NCBI GenBank assembly: GCA_014058105.1
Contig: JACGCM010002458.1
Span: 1-64,000 of the forward strand
Direction of reading: 5' to 3'
Origin: Kingdonia uniflora
Lineage: Eukaryota; Streptophyta; Magnoliopsida; Ranunculales; Circaeasteraceae
DNA length: 64,000 bases
Part shown: piece after piece, positions 33,479-45,229 of the stretch
Layout of the letters: the number at the start of each line of letters is the position of its first letter
How positions within the stretch are numbered: the first letter of the stretch is position 1
Notes under the pieces: model-generated
What the model saw: the letters and a program-made list of their open reading frames with translations, nothing else
Databases searched by the model: none
Told to the model about the DNA's origin: nothing
Translations under genes and position numbers: made by a program

Positions 33479-36400
33479 ATGGATACCACACCCAATACGC
33501 ACTATTAGAAAAGGATGGCGTTGCCGAGATCGTTACGTAGGGCGGAAGACTGCTGAATTGCATATGAAGTTCTTCAGGCATCATGATCTGGACTGGGACA
33601 TGCCCGATTTGGTGAAGGTAGAGGTGGGGGAGCTTATCAACGAGGTGCCATATGCCTATCTATGGGAGCAACTGAAGTATAGCTTTACGACTTCGAAGAA
33701 AAGGTACCTCTGTCTGTCGGCTTTAGCCGAGTACCTTATTTGTGCAGAAGAGGCGATAGAGGAACAAAACTCGACGAGAGGAACTGGACCTTCTGGAAGT
33801 AGGGCACCTGTTTGAAGTAGAGGTAAAGGTGATGGTGATAGCGTAGGGTTTTTTGCAGAATTGTGTTTAGAGGTTTCTGTTTTTACTGTAGTTGGTTATG
33901 TAAATTTGCTGGTTTGGTTGCTGTACTTTAGATAATGGAATGGAAACGATGTTTTTGCTAAAATTTTGTGTGATTAAAACTAATTAGGCATTGTAGGCGA
34001 ATATACGTATAAACAGGGTAAGAAGTGTATTGCATCAAATCGTTAATAGGTGGTACTGAATACTATTGGAAAAATTGGCATCGAAGTATCATGATATAGT
34101 TGAAGGCAATTAACTCTTTATTAGTGAAGACTTGGTCGATGGTTCAATGCGAGAGTTTCGATTGCAAGTCCTCGTAAATAGTGTTTTCATGCGCATGCTG
34201 ATGAAATGGTTATGTCTGGGAAGTTGTAGAGGTTGGATTGTTGAGTTTTCAAGGAGGGAAATTGAAAACAGCAATTAATTCAGCTTGGGAAGAGGGAAAG
34301 TTGAAATCGTCCTTCATGTATAAATGGGGCTATTGTGGAGAGGATTTTTCATCATTCTGCATTCTTTCTTCATCTTTCTGCTTACTTGCTCGAATCAGAA
34401 TGGCCTTAAATATACCTGTACAAGAGAACTAGGCGGCAGTAAGGGTCAAGCGAGTACAGGAGATGGCGTTGGGGTTACAATGGAGGTTCAAAATTGAATA
34501 GGACATTAATACTGAGATGCTTGATCTTTTTAAAGCAGAACCCGGGGCTCCTATTGCTGGCATGCCCTTCACGTACTGGTGGGGAATATTACAAATGATG
34601 GGACCCTTTCCTGGCCACCGGTTGTCCCAGCTTGAGTTGTTTACGAAGCAAATGGTGGACCAGGAAGATGTTGGTGTTGCCACTGTGGTTGAGAACGAGC
34701 ATCCCATTGAGAATTAGGGTCTCTTTCGACTGTATTGTTGGGTGGTTGGTTGGTCTGTCTGTGGTTTGTTTTGGCTGCTGCTCCTTTTTTTTTATGGAGT
34801 CTGTAATTTGTGATTGGATGTCTTCTCCTTCTGAATGAAATCAGGGTTTGAATCATTGTTGAAGTAGTGTTTTGGCTCTTCTTTGGAAGTAACAATTTAA
34901 ACTGTCGCACTCAAAGTTTGAAATACAAAAACTAAATTCTGAACCTGGCGAAGTACGGTAAAATCCGTCGAAGGAGGATTCTGAATTCTCGAGTATTGTC
35001 CTAAATGTCAAAGTAATAGTATAATCTTTGAAGTAACGAGTTTGGATGCCAAAGAAAAATCTTGAACTGTTCGAGTGAAAAATTGTAATCTGTCGAAGTA
35101 GAAATTGTTAATCTTTCGAAGTACAAGATGATCTGCGAAGTAATAAGAAAACAAAGTTTTGAAGTGACGAATGTGCGTTAGATGAATTTTGATATCTGGT
35201 TTTTCGATTATTCATTGGACTATACAATGGTGTGTCGAAGGTTTCGTTAGATTTGAACTGTCCGTACTGACACCCAAAAGCTGGTCTATCAAACGGTACG
35301 TGCGCCTGGGGCAGTGTTGCGTGCAGGTAATCATATTTTTATTCTCATTTCACAGAAAAGTTACATTTGATGTGGGATTTGACTGGGGTGGCTTCGAGTG
35401 AGGGCAAAAGGATTTGAGAGGCTTTAATTTACAGGTAATTCAAAATGATCGTGTCAGTCTCACAGTGAAGGATATGAGGGGTAAACAGTCAAACACATTA
35501 CAGCCGAAAAGCTGAGGGCAGTGGGGCGTGGTAATAATAATGGTTTGAAAATTGAGGCGGTGTTTGGCTTTTTGAGAAGGTATACATGTGAAGAAGTAGC
35601 TCACTGTACTCTTTATTGAGAATAACCAAGAGAGTGAAAGAGAGAAACATACGCTATTAGGGCTGGTGCTTGAGAAAAGTCTAGAGAAGTTGCTGAAGTG
35701 GTTGCATTGATCAGTTTGTTTCGAGTATACTTTCTAACACAGTATGTCACTTGATCTTTGTCTATTCTTGTTTTTCTTGTCTTCTGTGTCCTGCAAGTAG
35801 AATCTCGGGAGTGGAGTCTTTCGTGAATGGAATCTGGTTTTGACACATTCTAGGATTTTGAGGGTTTGACGAGGGACTGGGTTTAGGATAAGTTTTCAAT
35901 GTGTTGTATCTGTTAGAGGGGGTAGATGTAAATGAGTTATTGACACAATTATTGAATCTATCGAGCTAATTCGTGCCTCTCTTTTGTTGAATAAGATGTG
36001 CACCCGTCGATCCTCAAGGATGAGGTTGATAGACAGGAAATCGAAGATTCCCAGATAGTATTTCGTCCGTGCTCTAATGATGAGGGCGCAACTTAGAAGT
36101 GTTAATATTGTAGCCGATACCCTTTTGGCTATGGTATTGCCGACTGGTGAGGTTCGATTAGGATATGTGTAAGACGGCAGTGATGAGGATTAAAGAGGAG
36201 GGATAGTAGTGGGGATAGTGGCAAGGGTAATACTAGGCCTTCTGGTGGTGAAAGGAAAAGGGGGGACAGAGTGATCAAAGAGGGATTTCGACTGAATCAG
36301 ATAGGGTCGAAGGTGTATTTCGGCTAGAGATAAGGTATGTTGATCGATTTGCTGCCAAGTTGGAGCTGTAGAAGGGGGGGGTGGTGTGATTGGGCGAGAG

Positions 36401-37873
36401 CGGGTTAATTTTCAATCAACCCTGGAAAAGGATAATTCCTATAGAGGCCAGAATTATTGAAAGAATTCCTCTAAGACTGGGAAGGTGCTAATTGTAGAGT
36501 CCCAGTCAAAGGAATATGGCGATGGGGTAATTGAGGCTGAATGCAAAATTCAGTAGTGAGGCGGGGTAAATTAATGATTTTGATTTGAATGCTCTCAAGA
36601 AGGCGACTAAAACACGGTACACCACATCCAGTGTCACCCTGAGAAGCCTTTTTTTTTATCTATGCTCAATGGGTCGAGGTGGAATGAAAGACTTAGTTTA
36701 TAGTACGGGGCAACTACGAGAATGATGGGGGAGATGACCTTTATAAGTTGCATCAAGGGTGTATAATCAGAGTTAGTTGTTGGTGAAGGATGTTTTTAAT
36801 GTATTCTTGAATAAGTGGGGATTATATTTTGTTTGTTCTACAGGTCTGAATAATCTTACTTGGAAAAACCCGAGGAACTATATTGACGCCTTGCTCAAAG
36901 CTAGTGAGGATGTTGGTGAATTCTATTTTCAGAGTCTTGGTATCAAGGGAAGAGAAGGAAAGAAACAGACTCCCACTTTGAAACGTTACCTTACGCCGAA
37001 GCATTCATGAGGAGGAGAGGCGAAGGTGGTGCGAAGGTTTCGCAGAGATGTAAGGGATGAGTTGCCAAGAAATGTAGTATGTTCGAGTCGAAGAGGTATC
37101 GAGGAAAAACGCCGCCTACCCAAGATGTTAGTGTGCTTCATGGCTGCGGTCGAGGCATGCCCGATACCAGCTAAGAAAGGGAAAGGCAAGTCACTCCCGA
37201 GCTCCGAAGGTACAGAAGTCGAGGGTTGGTCAGCACAAAAGACGTGGCGCCGGTGGAAATGATACCATGGATGGGAGGAAGAGATGAGTCCTGAAGCGAT
37301 GAGAACAAGCACTAGCCAAATATGCTTTGAGTGGCTATAACTCCGCGGGACGACCCAAACAAAACTTCGAAGGAAATGAAGAGGAGTATGATCAGGTAAC
37401 TATCAATTATTTCTTCTGTGAGATTCTAAGATTTCCTTTAAGTTTTTCGAGTTGTTTCGAGGGGTTACTGACTGCCCGAATATTCTACAGATGGATTCTT
37501 GGGCGCAGTCTTACAATAAGGAATGAGGGTCATTAAAGGGGAAGCTGCAGCAGACGTGTTTGAAAGTCGGATCTTGCACGAGGATTTAGGTGCGTGTGTT
37601 ATCGAGGTCAAAGTGTTGAGTGCGAGATCTAGCGGCGATCACTGACTCCCTCGATAGAGTTCGAGGTTCAGCGGTTCTAACCAGGAGGGGTGTGGGCTGC
37701 GAAGCTTGCTACGAAAAGAGAAGAAAGCAAAATAGAAGGTGCGGTACCAGGCGTAGTTTGATGATGAATGTAAGTCCACTGTCAGGCTAAAAGAGTTTAT
37801 TAAGGATTAGGGTTTTGATACTTTTGAACGCCTTCCTATTGAGGAAGAACCTGCTGCTGAGGATTCTTTGTGA
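33479..37873 (+). pseudogene. Antisense ORF of element D
   Basis: The plus strand, antisense to D, holds exon-like segments. An opening ATG is at 33479, soon followed by a stop. A conserved-looking stretch lies at 33558-33815 (LICAEEAIEEQ). Then 34399-34717 reads GMPFTYWWGILQMMGPFPGH. A further segment at 36777-37010 reads GEFYFQSLGIKGREGKKQTP. An acidic end lies at about 37800-37873 (RLPIEEEPAAEDSL, then stop). The acidic tail parallels those of P and C. The spacing suggests several introns; 34.8-35.6 kb holds no coding signal but many short GAAGTA-containing repeats. Frames are broken. Function unknown. Confidence 0.55.
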
Positions 37874-38559
37874 CAAATGAAGGAGGATGGAAGTCGATTG
37901 AAGGTACTGGAAAGGGGTGGAAACTTTATGGGAAGGTTATAGTTGTGGGCTTTGCCCAACTGATCAAGGTTCGGGTCGAGGCCTTTGACTGTGGGTGCTG
38001 AAGGTGATGCTGAAGGGCCTGTTGGGGAAGAAATACGGCCTCACCGATGTGAGATATTGATTGGGAGTTCCATGCTTGCCTTTTGATTTTGTTGATTGTA
38101 ATTTTGAACCATATTTTTTTGTGGCGTTAGTTCTTAAACTTGGTATGTCTGTGAGCTGTTGTATTTAGATGGTGGTTATTTTAAATTCTAAATTGATTCT
38201 GAACTGCCTTTGAATTTGTGTTTGATTTTTTGAACTGGATTCGCTGTCTTGTTCGAGCTTGCTTTGTGTCTGGATTGTTGAAATATTGAGGCTATTCTGT
38301 TAGCTTAGCTTGCACCGAATGCTTGGTGTATGGCTTAGCGTTGAGTTGTGTTAAAACTACATTCTTATTTGGATGGTTGAAATCTTCTTGCATGTAGATA
38401 TTCTTGTATAATAGTATCTGTATTGTTGTTTCTGTCGAATGACGTAGAGTGAAGCATCCTAGAAGAGCTTCGAGGATGTTGTGATACCTTTTCGGAAATT
38501 AAGGATCTGCGGGACATCGAAGGCCTAGCCAAAGCGATGTAAGACATGGTCACCCTCAA
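37874..38559. other. Stretch between D antisense ORF and repeat array
   Basis: Low-complexity T- and G-rich sequence with no recognisable domain in any frame. It is probably 3' untranslated sequence of the antisense ORF. Confidence 0.4.
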
Positions 38560-39250
38560 GATTCCCTAGGGTTCGGTCGGTTGACCATCATGCCCCTTGA
38601 GTCGCACTAATGTTGAAGTTTGAAAATATTTAAGGTCGCCAAAGTATCAGTCGGACGGCGGGGACTGGATTCCTAGAGGAAACCAGAAATTACTGGACTT
38701 CAAGGCCTAAGCCACAGCAAAGCAAGACCGTTCACACCCCAATGCATTCCGAGGGTCCGCTTTACGTTCGTACCCCTCGAGTTTGCTCGAATGTTAGAAA
38801 CTTGAAAATTTCCAGGTCGCCCCCAACTATCTGTCGGGGCGAGGGTGGACATGATACCCAGGGTATACCAAGAAATCTACTGAACTTCAACGGTTTTAAA
38901 CCTAATCAAAGCATATCTGTTCGCCCTAATTGCATCCCCGAGGGTCCGGTCTTTCAACCATCCTTGCCCCTCAAGTTTGTTTAAAATTAGAAGCTTGAAA
39001 ATTCCAAGGTCTCCCCCAAGCATCAGTCGGGTTGAAGGGTTGACATGATACTTGGAAGAAACTAGGAAATCGACTGAACTTTGAAGGCCTTAGCCATAGC
39101 GAAGCATAACTGTTCGCCCCCAATGCATTCCTGAGGGTCTGGCCTTTCGACCATTCTTGCCCCTCAAGTTTGCTCAAATTTAGAGGTTTGAAAATTCTTA
39201 AAGTCGCTCATCAGTATCTGTTGGGTCGAAGGGTTGACACAATACCTAAG
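38560..39250. repeat. ~183-193-bp tandem repeat, about four units (element D)
   Basis: Units can be aligned on GAGGGTCCGGTCTTTC-like blocks at about 38570, 38752, 38941 and 39134. Each also carries GCCCCTCAAGTTTGCTC, TTGAAAATTCCAAGGTCGC and GAAGGGTTGACATGATACC-like blocks. The array lies where the second RNase H and integrase should be, directly after truncated RNase H. It is the D counterpart of the spacer arrays in P, A, B and C, with an unrelated unit. Confidence 0.92.
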
Positions 39251-39289
39251 TTAAACCAAGGAATTCACTGAAAAGAAGAGACGAAGTTT

Positions 39290-39690
39290 GGATGGAAAAA
39301 CTATTTATTGATTATTCTGTGTTACATCAGTTGTACAGGGTGAGCTTGAAAATATGGTTTGAGTTTGTAGGCCGAATAGACAAGGGTGAGGAGTAAACGT
39401 TCAAGTTTCAAATATCGAGTTTCTGCGGGTGTTAGAGTTTTACTGATGAAATATACAGGTTTCTCGATGTTTGAGTTGAGTCAAATAGGCATTAAACTGA
39501 TACAAGTGTTTATAACAGCGAGGTATAAAGAGTGTATTTTGCCTTCGATAGGGGTGCTGATAATGGGTGGTTTGCCAAGATAAGTTTTGAGTTTGAGGAA
39601 AGCCTGTTCACATTTAGGTGTCCAATTAATCTCAGGATTATTTTTCTTTTTTGCTTTGTGGACGCCTTTATCGCGTAAGAGGGAGAAGAG
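39290..39690 (-). pseudogene. RNase H (truncated) of element D
   Basis: The minus strand shows the RNase H start after the RT thumb (KPVYFISKTLTPAETRYLKL near 39430, then LVYSAYKLKPYFQAHPVQ). It ends near 39290, beside the repeat array. Nothing of the second RNase H or integrase follows, so D cannot have integrated with its own present-day enzymes. Confidence 0.8.
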
Positions 39691-40650
39691 CCAAGCACAT
39701 CTGTCTGAGGATTTGGAAATGAAACGGTTGAGGGTTTTATCCTACCAGCCACTTTTTGGACGTCAATTTTGGTTTGGGGCGAAGGCATATCGATGAGGGC
39801 TCGAACATGAGTGGGGTCGATCTCAATAGCTCGTTTACTGATAAGGTGGCCCAAAAATTTACCAGACGAAACACCAAATTGGCCCTTTTCTAGGTTAAGT
39901 TTCATGTCCTATGTTTGAAGTTTTGAAAAGACTTCGGTTAGGTCCTGAATGTGGATCAGTTTTTAGAGGCTCTTACATAACATGTCGTCGATGTAAACTT
40001 CGACCGACTTGCCAAGCAAGGGTTTAAACATGATTGTGATAAGGCGTTGGCAAGTGGCGCCCACAATTTTAGGGCCGAAGGGCATGACGTTAAAGCAGTA
40101 AAGACCGTGCTCAGTGATAATGGAAGTTTTAAGTTAAACTTCGGGGAGGAGTGGTACCTGATTGTAAGTAGAAGAGCCAAGCACATTAGTCTAAGGATTT
40201 GGAAATGAAGCGGTTGAGGGTTGTTGTGTTACCAGCTACTTTTTGGACATCTTTTTTGGTTCGGGGCCATGGCATATCGATGAGGGCTCGAATATGGGTG
40301 GGGTCAATCTCGATACCTCATTTACTAATAAGGTGGCCCAAAAATTTACCAAATGAAACACCAAATTGGCACTTGTTTGGGTTAAGTTTCATGTTGTATG
40401 TTCGAAGTATTGAAAAGACATCGGTTAGGTCCTGAATGTGGGTCTATTTTTAGAGGCTCTTGCATAACATGTCGTCGATGTAAACTTCGGTCGGCTTGCC
40501 AAGCAAGGTTTTAAACATGGTTGTGACAAGGTGTTGATAAGTAGCACCCGTAATTTTAGGGCCGAAGGGGATGACGTTAAAATAGTAAAGGTCGTGCTCA
40601 GTGATAAAGGAAGTTTTAAGTTGATCTTCGGGGAGGAGGGGTACCTGATT
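39685..40650 (-). repeat. ~483-bp tandem duplication inside RT of element D
   Basis: 39685-40167 and 40168-40650 are two head-to-tail copies, joined where TGATTGTAA meets GTAGAAGAGCCAAGCACAT. Each encodes the RT palm with VYIDDMLCKSL and the thumb with the LGHLISK region. The copies differ by scattered substitutions, so the duplication is old. A stop follows SL in each copy. Confidence 0.92.
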
Positions 40651-41050
40651 GTAACCCAAAGCCGCGTCCATCATAGATAGGTGCTCATGTCAAGCAGTGG
40701 CATCGAGGAGTGTTGAGATGATCGGGAGGGGGACACTGTTCTTCGGTGTGTACTTATTAAGGTCTGTGAAGTCAAGGAAAATTTTGATCTTGTCGTTCTT
40801 CTTGGGAACTGCCACAATATTTAATATCCAGTCAGCGTACTTTACTTCTCTGATAAGGCCTACGGCTATGAGCTTGTCTACTTTGAGGCTCACTACTTCT
40901 CGAAGTTGTGGTGCCAGGTTACGCTTTTTCTGTTTTGCTGCTGAGGAATAGGGAATTAGGTCAAGGCGATGGCAAGCGAAACTGGGGTCGACGCGGGCAT
41001 CTCCTGGAACGTCCATGCAAAGACATCTTTGTTTGCTCGAAGGAAACCTG
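40168..41050 (-). pseudogene. Reverse transcriptase of element D
   Basis: An open segment at 40690-41016 starts with DPSFACHRLDLIPYSSAAKQ. It carries REVKYADWILNIVAVPKKND and IFLDFTDLNKYTPKNSVPLP. The next frame (40450-40674) has MDAALGYNQVPLLPEDQLKT and the intact catalytic box VYIDDMLCKSL. This is the only copy in the window with an unaltered YIDD box. The frame is shifted between the two segments and the downstream part is duplicated, so it is not functional. Confidence 0.88.
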
Positions 41051-41397
41051 TAAGTTCGAGTCGTCTAGAGAAGTTTTAATGAATATACCTCGACCAGGAC
41101 CGTCAAGTTTGATATAAACAATGGGCTCGATGGGTGAAGTTGTATCTGTTGAAGGTATGGGGATAGAAAGAGACAGTGATTGCTATGGGCGGCTGACGAG
41201 TTTTGGGTATGATCGATCTCTGGGTGCTCGCATGAACCGGCGAGGCGTTGATAGCCTTTCAAGTTCCAAGTACCTTCGGGGGCAGCGAAATAAAGGGTAT
41301 GATGGCAGGTCGAAGGTATGGCACGCATGGCGTGGAGCTAGTCATGCCCGAGGATACCGAGGTATTCTGACTTCTTGTCGATGACAAAAAAGCTAGT

Positions 41398-41990
41398 TTA
41401 AAGTTTGACAGGGCCTGTGGTGACTGGTTGGCTGATTCGACCAGTAGGGACCTCTTTGACCCCATTGAAGCCTTTTAATTCAACATTGGCAGCAGTAATG
41501 AGATCAGTCTTCTTCATGGTTTCAACAGTCTGAAGGAAAAGCACATCGGCTGCACTCCCTGTATCGATTAGCATTGTATGGAGGGCAAGGTTTTCAACAT
41601 TAATCATGATGACTAAAGGGTTTGAGTAGGGAAATCGAACGTGGGAAGTGTCACAGTTGATGAAAGAGATGCCTTTGGGCTAAGGGGAGAGTCTAGATCC
41701 AGGCAGGAGGGCAGGTAATTTCTCCTGATAAGTAAGTTTGTAACATTCTTCGACACGCTTCCGCTTGCTCTTTGAACGGCCGCTGTCTGTGTAGTTGACT
41801 TTAAGGAAATTTATTCTGTTGATATGGACCTCAGCTGGGTTAGTAGCAGGGGTGGGTTGAGACTTGATGTATGACCTGTCATGGTAGCTGGGAAGGTTGG
41901 CAACATATTGATGTAAACGACATGCTTTGAGGATAATCTCGAGAGAACGCCGGAGGGCAAAGCATTTGCTGGTGTGGTGACAGCTAGATT
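41398..41990 (-). pseudogene. Aspartic protease region of element D
   Basis: 41398-41607 carries an intact-looking active site (LHTMLIDTGSAADVLFLQTV) followed by LKGFNGVKEVPTGRISQPVT. Upstream, near 41640, INCDTSHVRFPYSNPLVIMI is the usual lead-in in Tat elements, also seen in A (KDCDTSHAKLMYHDALVIML). The gag C-terminus with Lys/Arg-rich sequence precedes it. Stops interrupt the joins. Confidence 0.8.
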
Positions 41991-41999
41991 TGTGGTTGG

Positions 42000-43425
42000 C
42001 ACAGTAAGGTTTGCCTGGTCTGACTATGAGAGGGAAAGGTATACGCCAGATTGGGTCTGCCTATATATGTGGTAGAAGGGTGATGAGAGGGGCAGTAATT
42101 GCAGGGAAGACAAGCTTCGGTCGCTTCTTGCGGGCTTCAGTATTATTATCATTGTTAGGGCGTTTGTGGCTCTCAGTCTCCTGTGAGACAGGAGCGGTCA
42201 GGGTTGTAGCGGTGGAAGGTGGGCCTTGTCGGGGTTTATTGATAGCAAGAGTCAAAGGTTGGCTCGGTTTAGAGAGCATCTCCTCAAGGGTTTGAGGTTT
42301 ATGGATGACCAGGTACTCTTTGACACAACTGTGATTAGGTAAGGCATTCGAGTATGCAAGTATAGCATTCATGCAGTCTAGGTTCGTGATTTTTCGGGGC
42401 TCATCGTGGAACCTCTTGGTGAAGGCTTTGTGGGTTTCGTTGTAGGATTTTTGGAAGTTGAAGAGAGCATCGACTCGGACCTCTCTATCTTTGTTAAAGA
42501 CAAACTGGGCGTTAAAAAGATGGGATAGTTTCTCAAAGCTTCGAATAGGGCCACAGGGGAGGTTTTAGTACCAGCGAAGAGGGTTATCTGTGAGACTCGC
42601 TAGAAAAAGATGATACATCAGATGGTCAGCAGTAGAGTAGAGGCTTAGGGCATTTTAGAATTTGAGTATGTGCCATTGGGGGTCTGTATTGGGGTATTTG
42701 ATTAGTTTGGGAGCATGGAAATTGGGGGGCATCTCGATGGCGAGAAGTTTGGGACACAGGTGGTTATCCAATCGACTTCATGTGTTTAAGGCTGGGATTT
42801 TGCTGACACGAATGACTGGCTGGATTTTGTGGTCGAAGTCTTATTGTACAACATTGGTAGGATGAGAGGGAGATCAAGGGATTCGAGGATGGTGAGGTCG
42901 ACTGAGTGGAACATGTTCGACACTGCACTCCTCGAGACGTTCCCAAGTAGGGCGGCGTCTGGGGTGTCTAGAGGATCGGAGGGTGGAGTCAGAAGAATTT
43001 TCTATAGGGTGAATGCAGAGATGGATGGATCCAGTTAGTACAATAATGTGGGGAGCACCCTCGGCCTGGATACGGACTGGGCGTACTTCAAGAGTTGGTA
43101 GGGATCCCAGAGGGGTGCAGGTAGACACGCGTGACGGGTCGGGTGCTTGGGAAGGGTGAGCAGCGTCCAGAGGTTGTAGTCTCTGCAACTCTCGAATGGT
43201 GTTGGGTATCTCGTCGATTGCCCGGTTTTGTCTGTTCTCATCGTCCAGGCGGAGGTTCCGTTCGGTTTCCAGCTCTAGGCTGTGGTTTTCACGTTCGTGG
43301 TGAAGTTGTGTGTAGTGCCGCTCCACGGCTTGAGCGAATTGTTGTGATAGCAGAGCTATTTGGGCGGCCACTCCGTCAACGGAGATGCCAGCAAGGGTTG
43401 AGCTGGAACAGAGGGTGGGTGCCAT
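42000..43425 (-). pseudogene. gag of element D
   Basis: An ATG at 43425 opens a 183-codon frame. Its N-terminal coiled part reads VAAQIALLSQQFAQAVERHY and ELETERNLRLDDENRQNRAI. The capsid-type part (42.4-42.9 kb) is in broken frames. The segment at 42061-42372 (CVKEYLVIHKPQTLEEML) corresponds to the AKEYLILNKP segment of A-C. It is clearly more distant from A, B and C than they are from one another. Confidence 0.75.
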
Positions 43426-43490
43426 TGAGGAGAGTCTTTGGAAGTTGTAATCAAAGGGGGAGGCAAAGAGGAGAAAAAACTTGTAGGGTG

Positions 43491-43511
43491 GGAAGCACAG
43501 ACAGCGCTAAA
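43491..43511 (-). other. Primer-binding site of element D
   Basis: The minus strand reads TTTAGCGCTGTCTGTGCTTC directly after the LTR end, a diverged form of the site in A and B. Confidence 0.75.
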
Positions 43512-44249
43512 TATAGAGGCCTAACTTCTTCAGGAGGGGAAGTTGGCTCTTACACCACGAGGTCAAATCATCAAGTAAAGGAATACAAGTACATTATCTA
43601 GAACTAGAACGATCAATAGACAATATAATTGCGCGGAGGCCTGGAATATGACTCTCCACGACCTCTGATGAGGATTTTGGAGTGTGTTTATATTTCTGTC
43701 GATTGGTCAAAGGTTCGATTACTAGGTTTTTACTGGGTGATAGAAGGTAAACTGCAAAAGGGCTGGGGGGAATTTTTGTAGCCTCCCCTTGGTTCCCCAT
43801 CTCTCCGATTTAAAGATCATAGGAAGAGCTGAGTCACAAAGGTTAGGTCAGATTACAAGGGTACCATCCAGATATTCTGGCGGGGGTATGGGCACCGAAA
43901 ATGTCAGTACTGTCACTGTAACAGTTGTCAGGTCTGTCTCTGTACTTTGATACTATGGCAATGGTTGGGACTATCACTGTAGCTGCAAGGACCAGCCACT
44001 GCACCATCTTGTCTGGAGAGCTGGCTGCCTGTCCCATCATACTTCGACCATGTACAAATATGGTCGAAGTGTTTCTGCTGCGATGTGTGAAGTTCGTCCT
44101 AGAGGCCTGTTTTGAGTCGAAGATTCATCCTCGGATGATCTTTGGGAGGCTTGTTTGCGGATATCTATTGACTTCGATATGTTTGAGTAGGCTTCAAAGT
44201 AGCCTTCGACTATCTGTCTGGGGTAGAAGGCTGCGAGTAGGCTACTACA
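43512..44249 (-). repeat. 5' LTR of element D
   Basis: 738 bp, partner of 32453-33192. The minus strand begins TGTAGTAGCC at 44249. A TTTAAAT box on the minus strand near 43809-43815 is a candidate TATA element. Confidence 0.9.
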
Positions 44250-44254
44250 CTTGT

Positions 44255-45202
44255 TGATTTCTACATCAGATGAAGCCTCTAATCATGACCCAACAAGATG
44301 TACTGGATCAGCAAGTTCCGAGGATGGACCCAATGCCTTCCCAAAAAGAGGAACTGGCTTAGTACGTTCCGATAGAGGGTCCAATACTTTCTTAATGGAT
44401 AGGACTGGCTCGACACTTCCTTCTGGAAGGTCCAACATTTTCTTCGGTGTAGTAGCAGCATCAGCTATCCCTTCATCAACAGCCTCTGAAGGAAAGACTA
44501 TTACACTATATCAACTAGCTCGGCCTAACACAAAATCAGCTACACTCAATCCAAAATCATAATACGATTAGACGAAATGGCCTCTTTCTACTAAAAGTGC
44601 CTCAACCGATTGTGACATAGCAGCGTCATGCTTCACTAGATTGCTATACTTTTTTGTGACCTCGGTAGTCGTTGTAGTATCTTCAGCTCTCTTCTCCTTC
44701 TCTAGCTTGAGCTCAGCTTTGAGCTCCTTCATTAGAGTTGATTGAGCTTCAAACATCGCCCCAAGCTCCTGGCACCTCTTTTCCTGACTCATTTTTGCAC
44801 CTTCTACAACATCAAGAGATGCCAGTACAAACATATGCAAAGACAAATTCAGTACAACATTTTTTAGTCCAAATACAAAGACAATTTATGATTTTTAATA
44901 CATACCGTGAAAGTATGTTCATGATACTCATCGTCAAGCTGCTATAGAGCCGTCCCAGCCATTAGACAATATTTTAGCTCCAGCTCTTTCATCTTAGCTG
45001 TAGCATGAAGATTAGTTCGGGAATTACCCTCTTCATCATGCCTTTTCCTTTTTATCGAGCTCTTCTCGGGAGCAACTGCACTCTCCTCCAAACCGACAGA
45101 AATAGTCTTGGTGACTTCTAATCCCGTGGCTGTAACCCAAGTGACAGAGATACTCTGCTGAGTTTTCCCTTCAACCATAGCTCGTTTCTCTTGAGTACCC
45201 AA
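44255..45202 (-). pseudogene. Antisense ORF of element C, middle part right of insertion D
   Basis: Two segments are visible: 44942-45202 with a basic patch (KSSIKRKRHDEEGNSRTN), and 44568-44846 with a charged helix (LMKELKAELKLEKEKRAEDT). They match the order of P 3365-3574 and 3109-3303. The ORF is cut at 44255 by D and resumes at 32447. Confidence 0.65.
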
Positions 45203-45229
45203 AGTTTAACGAGCTCACGACATCATCTA

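Larger units (their letters stand above)
32453..44249 (-). mobile_element. Complete Tat-lineage element D nested in element C
   Basis: Bounded by two LTRs (32453-33192 and 43512-44249) and by a near-perfect 5-bp target duplication, CTTGC (32448-32452) and CTTGT (44250-44254). The minus strand reads LTR, primer site, gag, protease, RT, partial RNase H, a ~183-193-bp repeat array, an antisense ORF (on the plus strand), polypurine tract and LTR. The second RNase H and integrase are missing. The LTR pair differs at roughly one base in ten by eye, so the insertion is not recent. Confidence 0.9.

Noticed and set aside
43131..43601. 156-codon plus-strand frame rich in Gly and Arg
   Set aside because: Antisense shadow of the element D gag N-terminus and runs into the LTR.
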